Assembly (NCBI GenBank): GCA_004558115.1
Contig: SFDT01000031.1
Location: forward strand, 1-20,267
Length of the DNA: 20,267 bases
Direction: 5' to 3'
Source of the DNA: Clostridiales bacterium
GTDB lineage: Bacteria; Bacillota; Clostridia; Oscillospirales; Oscillospiraceae
Position numbers and translations under genes: made by a program. Below the pieces are notes generated by a model. It did no database searches and was not told the origin of the DNA. It saw only the letters and a program-made list of their open reading frames with translations. Every line of letters starts with the position of its first letter. The stretch's first letter is position 1. Of this stretch, positions 13,690 through 20,267 are shown piece by piece.

Positions 13690-15081
13690 TCAGGAGAGAC
13701 CGCTCATCCGCCTGCGGAAGATGCGGACACTGAGCCACACCGCCGCGCAGCAGGCTGCTCCCTCCGCAATGGGAAAGGCCAGCCACACCAAAGAGGCGGC
13801 ACCCGGCAGCCGGGAGAGGGCCCAGGCCAGAGGGAGCACCACCAGGATCATCCGCAGAAACGAGATGAGCAGGGAGGACAGGCCGCTGCCAAGCGCCTGA
13901 CAGACGCCCTGCAAAATGATGTTGGCCCCGGCGAAGAAAAAGCCGCAGGTGATGATGCGCAGGGCGGTGACACACAGCTCCACCGCCTCGCCGGAGAGGG
14001 AGAAGCACCCGACGATCTGCCGGGCGAAGCATTGCAGCAACAAGATGCCGCAGCCCATGATAACGGACACCGTGATGAGGCCGCAGCGAATGGCTTCCCG
14101 GATGCGGCCTTTTTCCTGTGCGCCGTAATTGTAGGAGATGATGGGCACGGAGGCGTTGTTCAGGCCGAAGGCGGGCATGAAGATGAAATTTTGCAGCTTG
14201 TAATAGATGCCATAGGCGGTGACAGCGGTGGAGGAGATGGTCCCTAAAATCAAATTCATGCCATAGGTCATAAAGGAGGTCAGCGCCTGCATAACGATGG
14301 CGGGGCCGCCCACGGTGTAGATCTGCCGGATGACGGCGGCGGAGGGACGGAGCATGGCAAGGCTGTTGGTGAGCTCTTTGTTCTGCCGGAAGTGCAGGAG
14401 CGCCGCCACGGCCAAAGACGCGCACTGGCCGATGACCGTGGCGATGGCCGCTCCGGCGGTGCCCATAGCCGGCAGGCCGCAGTATCCAAATATGAAAATG
14501 GGGTCCAGGACCAGATTCGTCAGGGAGCCGGTCAGCTGCCCGAGCATGGCGGCGGTGGTCTGCCCGGTGGCTTGGAGCAGCTTTTCAAAGCACATATAGC
14601 CGATGGTGCCGAAGGAGCCCAGTGTCACGATGCGGAGATAGGAGATGCCGAAGGCGGCGATCACCGGGTCGCTGGTCTGGCTGCGCAGGTATGCTGCCGC
14701 CCCCAGCAAGGCGAACAGCAAAACCGCCAGGTAATAGCAAATGCTCAAAAACATGGCGTTTCCCGCGATGCGGCTGGCCTGTCGGCAGTCTTTTCTGCCA
14801 AGGCTGCGGGAGAGGGCGGCGTTGACGCCCACACCGGTGCCCACGCACAGAGCCATGATGAACATCTGGACGGGAAAGGCCAGCGTCAGGGCATTCACCG
14901 CTTTGTCACCGGCGTTGGCGATGAGGGCGGTGTCCGGAATGTAGGAAACGAACAGGCTGTCCACCACGTTATAAAGCGCCTGCACCAGCATGGACAGCAT
15001 CATGGGCGCGCCCATGGACAGCAGCAGGCGGGGGATGGGCACGATGCCCATTTTGTTGGGACTGGGTGTGGGTTGTTCCAT
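13690..15081 (-). CDS. MATE family multidrug efflux transporter
   Basis: The 463-residue protein fits the MATE fold of 12 helices in two halves. Recognisable parts are the N-terminal PRLLLSMGAPMMLSMLVQALYNVVDS, a typical MATE first helix, and LGRKDCRQAS after helix 2. MATE proteins extrude cationic drugs or metabolites using Na+ or H+; the substrate here is unknown. I set the start at 15081, MEQPTPSP, because AGGAGG lies five bases upstream; an in-frame ATG 28 codons earlier lies in the -10 box. It is a single gene with a strong promoter (15164-15193), but a perfect intrinsic terminator (15099-15132) lies between promoter and start codon, so expression probably depends on antitermination. It is divergent from the ymfF operon. 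Confidence 0.92.
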   Translation of the reverse strand: MEQPTPSPNKMGIVPIPRLLLSMGAPMMLSMLVQALYNVVDSLFVSYIPDTALIANAGDKAVNALTLAFPVQMFIMALCVGTGVGVNAALSRSLGRKDCRQASRIAGNAMFLSICYYLAVLLFALLGAAAYLRSQTSDPVIAAFGISYLRIVTLGSFGTIGYMCFEKLLQATGQTTAAMLGQLTGSLTNLVLDPIFIFGYCGLPAMGTAGAAIATVIGQCASLAVAALLHFRQNKELTNSLAMLRPSAAVIRQIYTVGGPAIVMQALTSFMTYGMNLILGTISSTAVTAYGIYYKLQNFIFMPAFGLNNASVPIISYNYGAQEKGRIREAIRCGLITVSVIMGCGILLLQCFARQIVGCFSLSGEAVELCVTALRIITCGFFFAGANIILQGVCQALGSGLSSLLISFLRMILVVLPLAWALSRLPGAASLVWLAFPIAEGAACCAAVWLSVRIFRRRMSGLS

Positions 15082-15098
15082 AATGACCTCCTGAAAAC

Positions 15099-15132
15099 AA
15101 AAAAGACGTGCAAGCCTTCCAGCTTGCACGTC
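15099..15132 (-). terminator. Intrinsic terminator inside the MATE gene leader
   Basis: Perfect 11-base arms (15122-15132 and 15105-15115) enclose a 6-base loop, followed on the minus strand by six T, one G and four T. It ends 17 bases before the start codon and its tail runs into the Shine-Dalgarno sequence. The plus strand has no T tract after the stem. This is an attenuator or conditional terminator by position. Confidence 0.8.
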
Positions 15133-15163
15133 CAAATGGCGACGGTCGCGTCTGTCGGGTGCC

Positions 15164-15193
15164 ATTATACAAAGGGAGGACGGGCTTTGTCAA
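15164..15193 (-). promoter_or_regulatory. MATE gene promoter
   Basis: On the minus strand perfect TTGACA (15188-15193) and perfect TATAAT (15164-15169) are separated by 18 bases. The transcript would start near 15157 and carry a leader of about 76 bases. Confidence 0.85.
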
Positions 15194-15235
15194 GCAAAAA
15201 ATATGGCTTCACCGGGGAGAAGCAGCAGAAAGAAT

Positions 15236-15264
15236 TTGAATTATACAGGGAGATATACTATAAT
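15236..15264 (+). promoter_or_regulatory. Promoter of the ymfF-ymfH-lgt-folD operon
   Basis: TTGAAT (15236-15241), a 17-base spacer and TATAAT (15259-15264) lie 38 bases before the ymfF start. It is back to back with the MATE promoter. Confidence 0.8.
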
Positions 15265-15301
15265 GTCTCCTAGAATGTAATCTGCCAAAGGAGTTGAGCA
15301 T

Positions 15302-16570
15302 GTGGAAGTGACCAGAACCCAGCTGGCGGAGGGCGTGAACCTCACTTATCTGCCGGCCCGGAAATTCAAAACCAGCCTGCTGTCCGCCCAATTCGTGACA
15401 CCGCTGCGGCCGGAGACAGTCTCCGGCAACGCCTTGCTGCCGGCGGTCCTGCGCCGGGGCACGGTCAGCTGCCCGGACTTGGGGGCCCTGTCTGCCCGGC
15501 TGGATAACCTGTACGGCGCCCGCATTGACTATACCGTCCGCAAAAAGGGTGAAAACCAGTGCGTGGGCTTTGTGGCCAGCTTTATCGACGACAGCTTCAC
15601 CCCCGGCCGGGAAAAGCTGCTGGAGCCGGTGGCGGAGCTGTTGGGCGAGCTGGTCTGTGACCCAGTCACCCAGCACGGGCGGTTCGTGCCGGCCTATTTT
15701 GAAAGTGAAAAGACGAACCTCATTGACGCCATCCGCAGCATCGTCAACGACAAGCGGGACTATGCCGATTCCCGCCTTTTGCAGGAGATGTGTGCCGGAG
15801 AGCCCTACGGCATCAGCCGTCTGGGCAGCGAAAAGCAGGCGGAGCGGCTCCAGCCCCAGAAGCTGTACGCCCAGTACGGCCAGCTCATCGCCACCAGCCA
15901 GCTGGAGCTGTTTTACAGCGGCAGCGCCTCCATGGAGCGGGTGGAGCGGGCTTTGCGGTCTGCATTTTCCACGCTGCCCCGGGAGAATATCCGGGAGATC
16001 GCCCTGGCGGCGGACCATCCCAAGCCGGCGGAGGCGAAGCTGGTGGAGGAGGAGATGGACGTGACCCAGGGAAAGCTGGGCATGGGCTTCACCTGCGAAA
16101 GCGATGATACCGCCGCCCTGCTCATGGGCAACACCCTCTTTGGCGGCAGCAGCAATTCCAAGCTGTTTTTGAATGTGCGGGAAAAGCTGTCCCTGTGCTA
16201 CTTTGCGTCCTCTGTGTATCACCGCCAAAAGGGTATCATCACCGTGTCCTCCGGCATTGAGTTTGAGAATTACCAGAAGGCCTACGACGAGATCATGCGC
16301 CAGCTGGAGGCCGTCCAGAAAGGGGAACTGGAGGACTGGGAGCTGGAGAGTGCCCGCAGTGTGCTGCTGAACGCCTATGCCTCCATGGGAGACTCCCAGG
16401 GCAAGCTGGAGAACTTCTATATCGGACAGGCCGCCACCGGCCAGGAGGAGACGCCGGAGCTGCTGGCCCGCCAGGTGGGGGAGGTCTCCCTCCGGCGGAT
16501 CATGGACGCCATGGCCACTGTGTCCCTGGATACGGTATATTTCCTGAAGGGAAAGGAGGCGCAGGCATGA
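15302..16570 (+). CDS. ymfF: M16-family peptidase-like protein, YmfF type (no zinc motif)
   Basis: The 422-residue protein has the two-lobed M16 (insulinase) architecture: LSARLDNLYGARIDYTVRK in the first half, and MGFTCESDDTAALLMGNTLFGGSSNSKLFLNVREKLSLCYFASS, the C-terminal R/Y-type motif, in the second. It lacks HxxEH, so it is probably the non-catalytic partner of the next gene, as in the processing-peptidase and YmfF/YmfH pairs. Databases label these EF-P 5-aminopentanol modification-associated proteins (spelled YfmF/YfmH), from B. subtilis work; the mechanism is unclear to me. I chose the GTG at 15302 with AAAGGAG eight bases upstream. An out-of-frame ATG at 15300 overlaps it. Its stop overlaps the ymfH start by four bases (ATGA). 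Confidence 0.9.
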   Translation: MEVTRTQLAEGVNLTYLPARKFKTSLLSAQFVTPLRPETVSGNALLPAVLRRGTVSCPDLGALSARLDNLYGARIDYTVRKKGENQCVGFVASFIDDSFTPGREKLLEPVAELLGELVCDPVTQHGRFVPAYFESEKTNLIDAIRSIVNDKRDYADSRLLQEMCAGEPYGISRLGSEKQAERLQPQKLYAQYGQLIATSQLELFYSGSASMERVERALRSAFSTLPRENIREIALAADHPKPAEAKLVEEEMDVTQGKLGMGFTCESDDTAALLMGNTLFGGSSNSKLFLNVREKLSLCYFASSVYHRQKGIITVSSGIEFENYQKAYDEIMRQLEAVQKGELEDWELESARSVLLNAYASMGDSQGKLENFYIGQAATGQEETPELLARQVGEVSLRRIMDAMATVSLDTVYFLKGKEAQA

Positions 16571-17832
16571 AACAGACCTTTTACGAGCGCATCGGCGAGG
16601 CCGTCTGCCGGGAGACGCTGCCCAACGGCCTGCGCATCAACATCGTGCCCAAGCGGGACTATGCCAAAAGCTATGCCTTTTTCGCCACCCGCTACGGCGG
16701 TATGGATACCCGTTTCTGCCTGAACGGCAAGTGTCTGGATACGCCGGCGGGCATCGCTCACTATCTGGAGCACAAGATGTTTGACACCAAGGAGGGCAAC
16801 GCCCTCCAGGAGCTGGCAAAAAACGGCGCGGAGCCCAACGCCTTTACCTCCAACGCCATCACCGGCTATTATTTCGATTCCACCACCCATTTTGAGGAGA
16901 ATCTGGAGATCCTGCTGTCCTTTGTGTCCGTCCCTTATTTCACGGAGGAGAGCGTGGCCAAGGAGCAGGGCATCATCGGCCAGGAGATCCGCATGATCGA
17001 GGACAACCCCGACTGGCAGATCTACACCCGGATGATGAAGGCCCTGTATGCCGCCAGCACTGCCCGGACCTCTATCGCCGGCACAGTGGAGAGCATCTCC
17101 CACATCACGGCGGAGACCCTGTACGACTGCCACAAGGCGTTCTATACGCCCTCCAACATGGTGCTCACCGTGGTGGGCAATGTGGACCCGGTCCATGTGG
17201 TGGACATTGCCCGCCGTATTCTGCCCCGGGAGGGCGGCCCCGCCATCCCCCGGGATTACGGAACGGAGCCGGCGCAGGTGGCCGAAAAGGAGACAAAGCT
17301 GGCTATGGAGGTGTCCTGCCCCCAGTTTTTGACAGGCTTCAAATGCACCCCCGCGGAGGACGGCGAGGGCTATATGCGCCAAAGCCTCATCGGCGACATG
17401 GCCTGTGATATCCTGCTGGGGGACTCCAGTCCCCTGTACCTGCGGCTCTATGACCAGGGCCTTATCAACACCAGCTTCGGCGGCGCCTATGAGATGATGC
17501 CCGGCGTGGCGTACTTGTACGCCGGCGGCGACAGCAAGGACGCTCGGGCTGTCACGGCGGAGATCCAGAAAGAAGCCAAACGGCTGGTGGAGGAGGGTAT
17601 CGACGAGGACTTCTACCAGCGGGTGCGGCGGGCGTCCTTCGGCTCCAACCTCCGGGGCCTGAACTCCTTTGAGAATATCGCGGTATCCCTGTCGGAGGGA
17701 TACTTCCATGGGTACGACCCCTTCCGGTTCCCCCAGGTATTCGATACGATCACGAAAGATGATATCACGGCGTTCCTGCGGGAGAATCTGACCGCCGACC
17801 GGGCGGTCCTCAGCGAGATCGTGCCCAAGTGA
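16567..17832 (+). CDS. ymfH: M16-family zinc peptidase, YmfH type
   Basis: This 421-residue M16 peptidase keeps the inverted zinc motif: H65-Y-L-E68-H69 in GIAHYLEHKMF, with the third ligand probably E140 in IIGQEIRM, 71 residues further on as usual for the family. The C-terminal half shows LYLRLYDQGLINTSF, the R/Y pair region of the partner-type lobe. It probably forms a heterodimer with YmfF, with this subunit doing the cutting. In B. subtilis the pair is linked to EF-P modification. No efp gene is in the window, though in Bacillus efp lies next to the spoIIIA operon and spoIIIAA is close by here. The ATG lies within the end of ymfF, giving ATGA coupling. lgt follows after 22 bases. Confidence 0.92.
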   Translation: MKQTFYERIGEAVCRETLPNGLRINIVPKRDYAKSYAFFATRYGGMDTRFCLNGKCLDTPAGIAHYLEHKMFDTKEGNALQELAKNGAEPNAFTSNAITGYYFDSTTHFEENLEILLSFVSVPYFTEESVAKEQGIIGQEIRMIEDNPDWQIYTRMMKALYAASTARTSIAGTVESISHITAETLYDCHKAFYTPSNMVLTVVGNVDPVHVVDIARRILPREGGPAIPRDYGTEPAQVAEKETKLAMEVSCPQFLTGFKCTPAEDGEGYMRQSLIGDMACDILLGDSSPLYLRLYDQGLINTSFGGAYEMMPGVAYLYAGGDSKDARAVTAEIQKEAKRLVEEGIDEDFYQRVRRASFGSNLRGLNSFENIAVSLSEGYFHGYDPFRFPQVFDTITKDDITAFLRENLTADRAVLSEIVPK

Positions 17833-17854
17833 CCCAAGAAAGGAAGTAACCCAA

Positions 17855-18841
17855 TTGACAGCTTTGAGTAATATGCCCATCAGCTTTCCCGGCCTGTTCG
17901 GCGACTGGGAGTGCAACATCGACCCCATCGCCATCCACATCGGCCACGGCGTATATTGGTATGGCATCATCCTGGCCCTGGGAATGCTGGCGGGCCTGCT
18001 GCTTTGCATGAAGCAGGCCAAGCGCTTTGGCCTGACGGAGGACAACGTGCTGGACATGGTGCTGTGGGCGGTGCCTGCCTGCATCGTCGGTGCCCGGCTG
18101 TACTATGTCCTGTTTTACCTGGACCTGTACCGCACAGCGGACGGCGGTCTGGATTGGGGCAGCATGATCGCCGTTTGGGACGGCGGCCTGGCCATTTACG
18201 GCGCCGTTATCATGGGCTTTGTGGTGGCGGTCCTGTATACCCGGAAAAAGAAGCTGAAGCTCTGGGCCATGACGGACCTGTGCGCCATGGGCCTGCTCAT
18301 TGGCCAGTCCATTGGCCGGTGGGGCAATTTTGTGAACCGGGAGGCCTTCGGCGCCGAGACTACCCTGCCCTGGCGGATGCGGTTGTGGACCAGTGCCTAC
18401 CAGTATATTGAAGTACACCCCACCTTTTTCTATGAGAGCCTTTGGAACCTGATCGGCTTGCTGCTGGTGGTGTTTGTCATCACCAAGGGCCGCCGGCTTG
18501 ACGGCGAAAACACCTGCTTTTATTTCCTGTGGTACGGCCTTGGCCGCGCCTGGATCGAGAGCCTGCGGACGGACAGCTTGTATTTGTTTGACTGGACGTT
18601 CATGGGCTCGCCCATCCGGGTCTCCCAGGCATTGAGCATCGTGCTGGTGGTGGTTTCCGCCTGTATGATGGTGGTCAACCTGTGCTTCCGCCGCCATGAC
18701 CCGGCGGACCTGCTGGTGAACCAGGTGGCCGCCAGAGAAGCGGCCGCTTTGGAGGAGGCTCCGGAGGAACATGAGATTTTGGATACGGCGGAGCGCCGGA
18801 CAGACGAACAGGAGGAAACAGACGATGGCAGTGAGAATTGA
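17855..18841 (+). CDS. lgt: Prolipoprotein diacylglyceryl transferase
   Basis: Lgt moves the diacylglyceryl group from phosphatidylglycerol to the lipobox Cys of prelipoproteins at the cytoplasmic membrane, the first step of lipoprotein maturation. The 328-residue protein has about seven membrane helices, the Lgt signature GRWGNFVNREAFG (154-166), the HPTFFYES segment (188-195) and the FYFLWYGLGRAWIESLRTD region (222-240). The start is TTG at 17855, chosen because AAGGAAG lies eight bases upstream; the ATG at 17873 (residue 7) is the alternative. A tail of ~48 residues after the last helix is strongly acidic (Glu/Asp-rich) and longer than in many Lgt proteins. Its end overlaps folD by 17 bases. 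Confidence 0.97.
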   Translation: MTALSNMPISFPGLFGDWECNIDPIAIHIGHGVYWYGIILALGMLAGLLLCMKQAKRFGLTEDNVLDMVLWAVPACIVGARLYYVLFYLDLYRTADGGLDWGSMIAVWDGGLAIYGAVIMGFVVAVLYTRKKKLKLWAMTDLCAMGLLIGQSIGRWGNFVNREAFGAETTLPWRMRLWTSAYQYIEVHPTFFYESLWNLIGLLLVVFVITKGRRLDGENTCFYFLWYGLGRAWIESLRTDSLYLFDWTFMGSPIRVSQALSIVLVVVSACMMVVNLCFRRHDPADLLVNQVAAREAAALEEAPEEHEILDTAERRTDEQEETDDGSEN

Positions 18842-19667
18842 CGGCAAGGCCCTGGCGGCCAAAGTGAAGGCCCGGGCGGCGGAGGGGGCGAAGGACCTGC
18901 CCCGCAAGCCCGGTCTGGCGGTGATTTTGGTGGGCGACAACCAGGCCTCCCGCGTCTATGTCACCGGCAAAGAAAAGGACTGCGCCGAGTGCGGCTTTTT
19001 GAGCTTTGAGTACAAGCTGCCGGCGGAGACCACCCAGGCGGAGCTGCTGGAGCTCATTGACCGGCTCAACGGTGACGAGGCGGTGGACGGCATCCTGGTG
19101 CAGCTGCCTCTGCCGGAGCATCTGAATGAGGACCAGGTCCTGAATGCCATCCACCCGGAAAAGGATGTGGACTGTTTCCATCCCTTTAACGTGGGCCGGC
19201 TGGTCATTGGAGATCCGGTGTTTTTGCCCTGCACGCCCGCCGGCGTCATGGAGATGCTGAAGGAGTATGACATCCTCGTGGCCGGGAAGCACTGCGTAGT
19301 GCTGGGCCGCAGCAACATCGTGGGCAAGCCCATGGGTGCGCTGCTGTTACAGCAGAGCGGCACCGTCACCACCTGCCATTCCCGGACGCCGGACCTGGTG
19401 TCCTTCACCCGGCAGGCAGACATTCTGGTGTCCGCCGTGGGCCGGGTGGGCCTTGTCACCGCCGACATGGTGAAAGAGGGGGCTGTGGTCATTGATGTGG
19501 CCATGAACCGCAACGCCGAGGGCAAGCTCTGCGGCGATGTGGACTACGCTTCGGTGGAGCCCAAGGCCTCTTACATCACGCCGGTGCCCGGCGGCGTGGG
19601 TCCCATGACCCGGGCCATGCTGATGGAGAACACACTGTACGCGGCGAAACAGCACGGAAAACAGTAA
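18825..19667 (+). CDS. folD: Methylenetetrahydrofolate dehydrogenase/cyclohydrolase
   Basis: This bifunctional enzyme interconverts 5,10-methylene-, 5,10-methenyl- and 10-formyl-tetrahydrofolate with NAD(P)H, supplying one-carbon units for purines, fMet-tRNA and, in some anaerobes, the methyl branch of acetogenesis. The 280-residue protein has the catalytic SRVYVTGKEK (Y45, K49), LVQLPLPEHL (91-100), KDVDCFHPFN (113-122, where the family more often has KDVDG), the dinucleotide loop GRSNIVGKPMG (161-171) and TPVPGGVGPMT (252-262). The ATG at 18825 has AGGAGG nine bases upstream and lies inside the lgt 3' end, so translation is coupled. An in-frame Met 18 residues upstream lacks a ribosome site. 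It is the last gene of the operon, followed by a terminator. Confidence 0.97.
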   Translation: MAVRIDGKALAAKVKARAAEGAKDLPRKPGLAVILVGDNQASRVYVTGKEKDCAECGFLSFEYKLPAETTQAELLELIDRLNGDEAVDGILVQLPLPEHLNEDQVLNAIHPEKDVDCFHPFNVGRLVIGDPVFLPCTPAGVMEMLKEYDILVAGKHCVVLGRSNIVGKPMGALLLQQSGTVTTCHSRTPDLVSFTRQADILVSAVGRVGLVTADMVKEGAVVIDVAMNRNAEGKLCGDVDYASVEPKASYITPVPGGVGPMTRAMLMENTLYAAKQHGKQ

Positions 19668-19682
19668 AATACCACCGATTTT

Positions 19683-19714
19683 GCGCCTCTGGCCTTAGCC
19701 AGGGGCGCTTTTTT
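19683..19714 (+). terminator. Terminator of the ymfF-ymfH-lgt-folD operon
   Basis: Arms of 11 bases (19683-19693 and 19698-19708, one G-U pair) around a CTTA loop are followed by six T (19709-19714). Confidence 0.9.
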
Positions 19715-19718
19715 GTTG

Positions 19719-19747
19719 TCATAACTGTCCTCCGGTCCACATAACGT
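19719..19747 (+). promoter_or_regulatory. Sigma-E-like promoter of spoIIIAA
   Basis: TCATAAC (19719-19725), a 14-base spacer and CATAACGT (19740-19747) resemble the Bacillus sigma-E pattern (kmATATT, 14-15 bases, CATACAhT). The -35 keeps the ATA core and the -10 keeps CATA and the final T. It lies 31 bases before the start codon. Known spoIIIA operons are under sigma-E in the mother cell. Confidence 0.45.
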
Positions 19748-19778
19748 GTAGGGAACAAAGCGAAGGCGGTGAGTACCA

Positions 19779-20267
19779 ATGAGAATGGACAACAGCCAGG
19801 CCTACCGGCAGGCGGCCCAGGTGCTGCCTCTGTCTCTGCGGGGGGTGGCTCTTGATCTTCCGGAGGACAAGCAGGGCAGAGCGGAGGAGCTTCGCCTGCG
19901 GATCGGACATCCCGTAACGGTGGTGTTTCCCCAGGAGGAGCTTCCTCTGGGGACAAACTCGGTGACTGGCCGGGATCTGGAGCATTTGCTAGAACTGGCC
20001 AGCCGGGCCTCCGTCCATACGGTGGCTGACCAGCTCCGCCGGGGCTACCTGACCGTGGAGGGGGGACACCGGGTGGGACTGTGTGGCACACCGGTACTGC
20101 GGGATGGCCAGATCCACGGCCTGGGGCGGCTGTCCTCGGCGGCCATCCGGGTGGCTCGGCAGGTAACCGGGGCAGCTGCGCCGGTAGCACAAAAGCTGCT
20201 GGGACAGAGTGGAGCGCTTTGCAGCACCTTGATCCTAGCGCCCCCGGGGGCGGGCAAGACGACCTTG
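19779..20267 (+). CDS. spoIIIAA: Stage III sporulation protein AA, N-terminal part, cut by window edge
   Basis: SpoIIIAA is a secretion-type ATPase of the mother cell that powers the SpoIIIA-SpoIIQ channel to the forespore during engulfment. The visible 163 residues include EELRLRIGHPV (~36-46), RRGYLTVEGGHRVGLCGTPV (~87-106), RLSSAAIRVARQV (~117-129) and the Walker A loop APPGAGKTTL at 154-163, where the window ends. All of these are family hallmarks, and the sequence is intact so far. ATG 19779 is preceded by AAGGCGGTGAG and an in-frame stop nine bases before it; ATG 19785 is an alternative. It begins the spoIIIA operon, with a sigma-E-like promoter upstream and a terminator isolating it from folD. 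It shows that the organism comes from a spore-forming lineage. Confidence 0.95.
   Translation, partial: MRMDNSQAYRQAAQVLPLSLRGVALDLPEDKQGRAEELRLRIGHPVTVVFPQEELPLGTNSVTGRDLEHLLELASRASVHTVADQLRRGYLTVEGGHRVGLCGTPVLRDGQIHGLGRLSSAAIRVARQVTGAAAPVAQKLLGQSGALCSTLILAPPGAGKTTL

Noticed and set aside
15082..15160. T-box or guanidine (mini-ykkC) riboswitch in the MATE leader
   Set aside because: There is no T-box sequence or specifier stem, no pair of ACGR-loop hairpins, and too little room before the terminator.
15302..16570. ymfF as an active zinc peptidase
   Set aside because: I searched the N-terminal half for HxxEH or HxxE and found none. It is probably the non-catalytic partner.

Overview
The window looks like chromosomal DNA of a GC-rich, spore-forming member of the Clostridia. 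The supporting genes are spoIIIAA at the right edge, the ylxM-ffh-rpsP-khpA order, ATP-type PEP carboxykinase, paired M16 peptidases of the ymfF/ymfH type, and sigma-A-like promoters with strong Shine-Dalgarno sites. An Oscillospiraceae-type gut bacterium (Flavonifractor/Lawsonibacter-like) is my inference from style and gene content; it was not tested. Most of the window is ordinary core genome, and I see no phage, CRISPR array, defence island or wholly unknown gene system. The parts worth a second look are regulatory.

Layout. 1-1072: the start of an IS5-type transposase (minus, cut by the window edge), a hydrophobic C-terminal gene remnant, and gene-free DNA. 1169-2737: pckA (minus). 2904-4562: rsmA (minus) and a YjjG-like HAD phosphatase (plus), read from overlapping divergent promoters. 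4641-5672: a membrane-anchored G5/3D cell-wall protein (minus). 5673-6238: a 566-base regulatory region holding a very good minus promoter with repeats around it, a WalR-like box, and the promoter of dpaL. 6239-7453: dpaL (plus). 7507-11193: a minus-strand translation and protein-export block, ylxM-ffh-rpsP-khpA, then a terminator, then rimM-trmD on its own promoter. 11424-13650: a DUF819 membrane protein and an M19 dipeptidase (plus), a likely two-gene operon. 13690-15081: a MATE efflux protein (minus) with an intrinsic terminator inside its leader. 15302-19667: ymfF-ymfH-lgt-folD (plus), tightly packed and partly overlapping. 19779-end: spoIIIAA (plus, cut by the window edge) behind a sigma-E-like promoter.

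How the genes fit together. ffh, rpsP, khpA, rimM, trmD and rsmA serve ribosome biogenesis, tRNA modification and co-translational targeting. lgt and the 3D protein serve the envelope, and spoIIIAA serves the forespore-mother cell channel. pckA, dpaL, the dipeptidase and folD point to amino-acid and peptide use and one-carbon metabolism. Convergent genes are separated by strong symmetric hairpins at 7456-7497 and 13651-13688. The yjjG/3D-protein hairpin (4570-4603) has a T tract only in the minus direction, which leaves room for antisense read-through.
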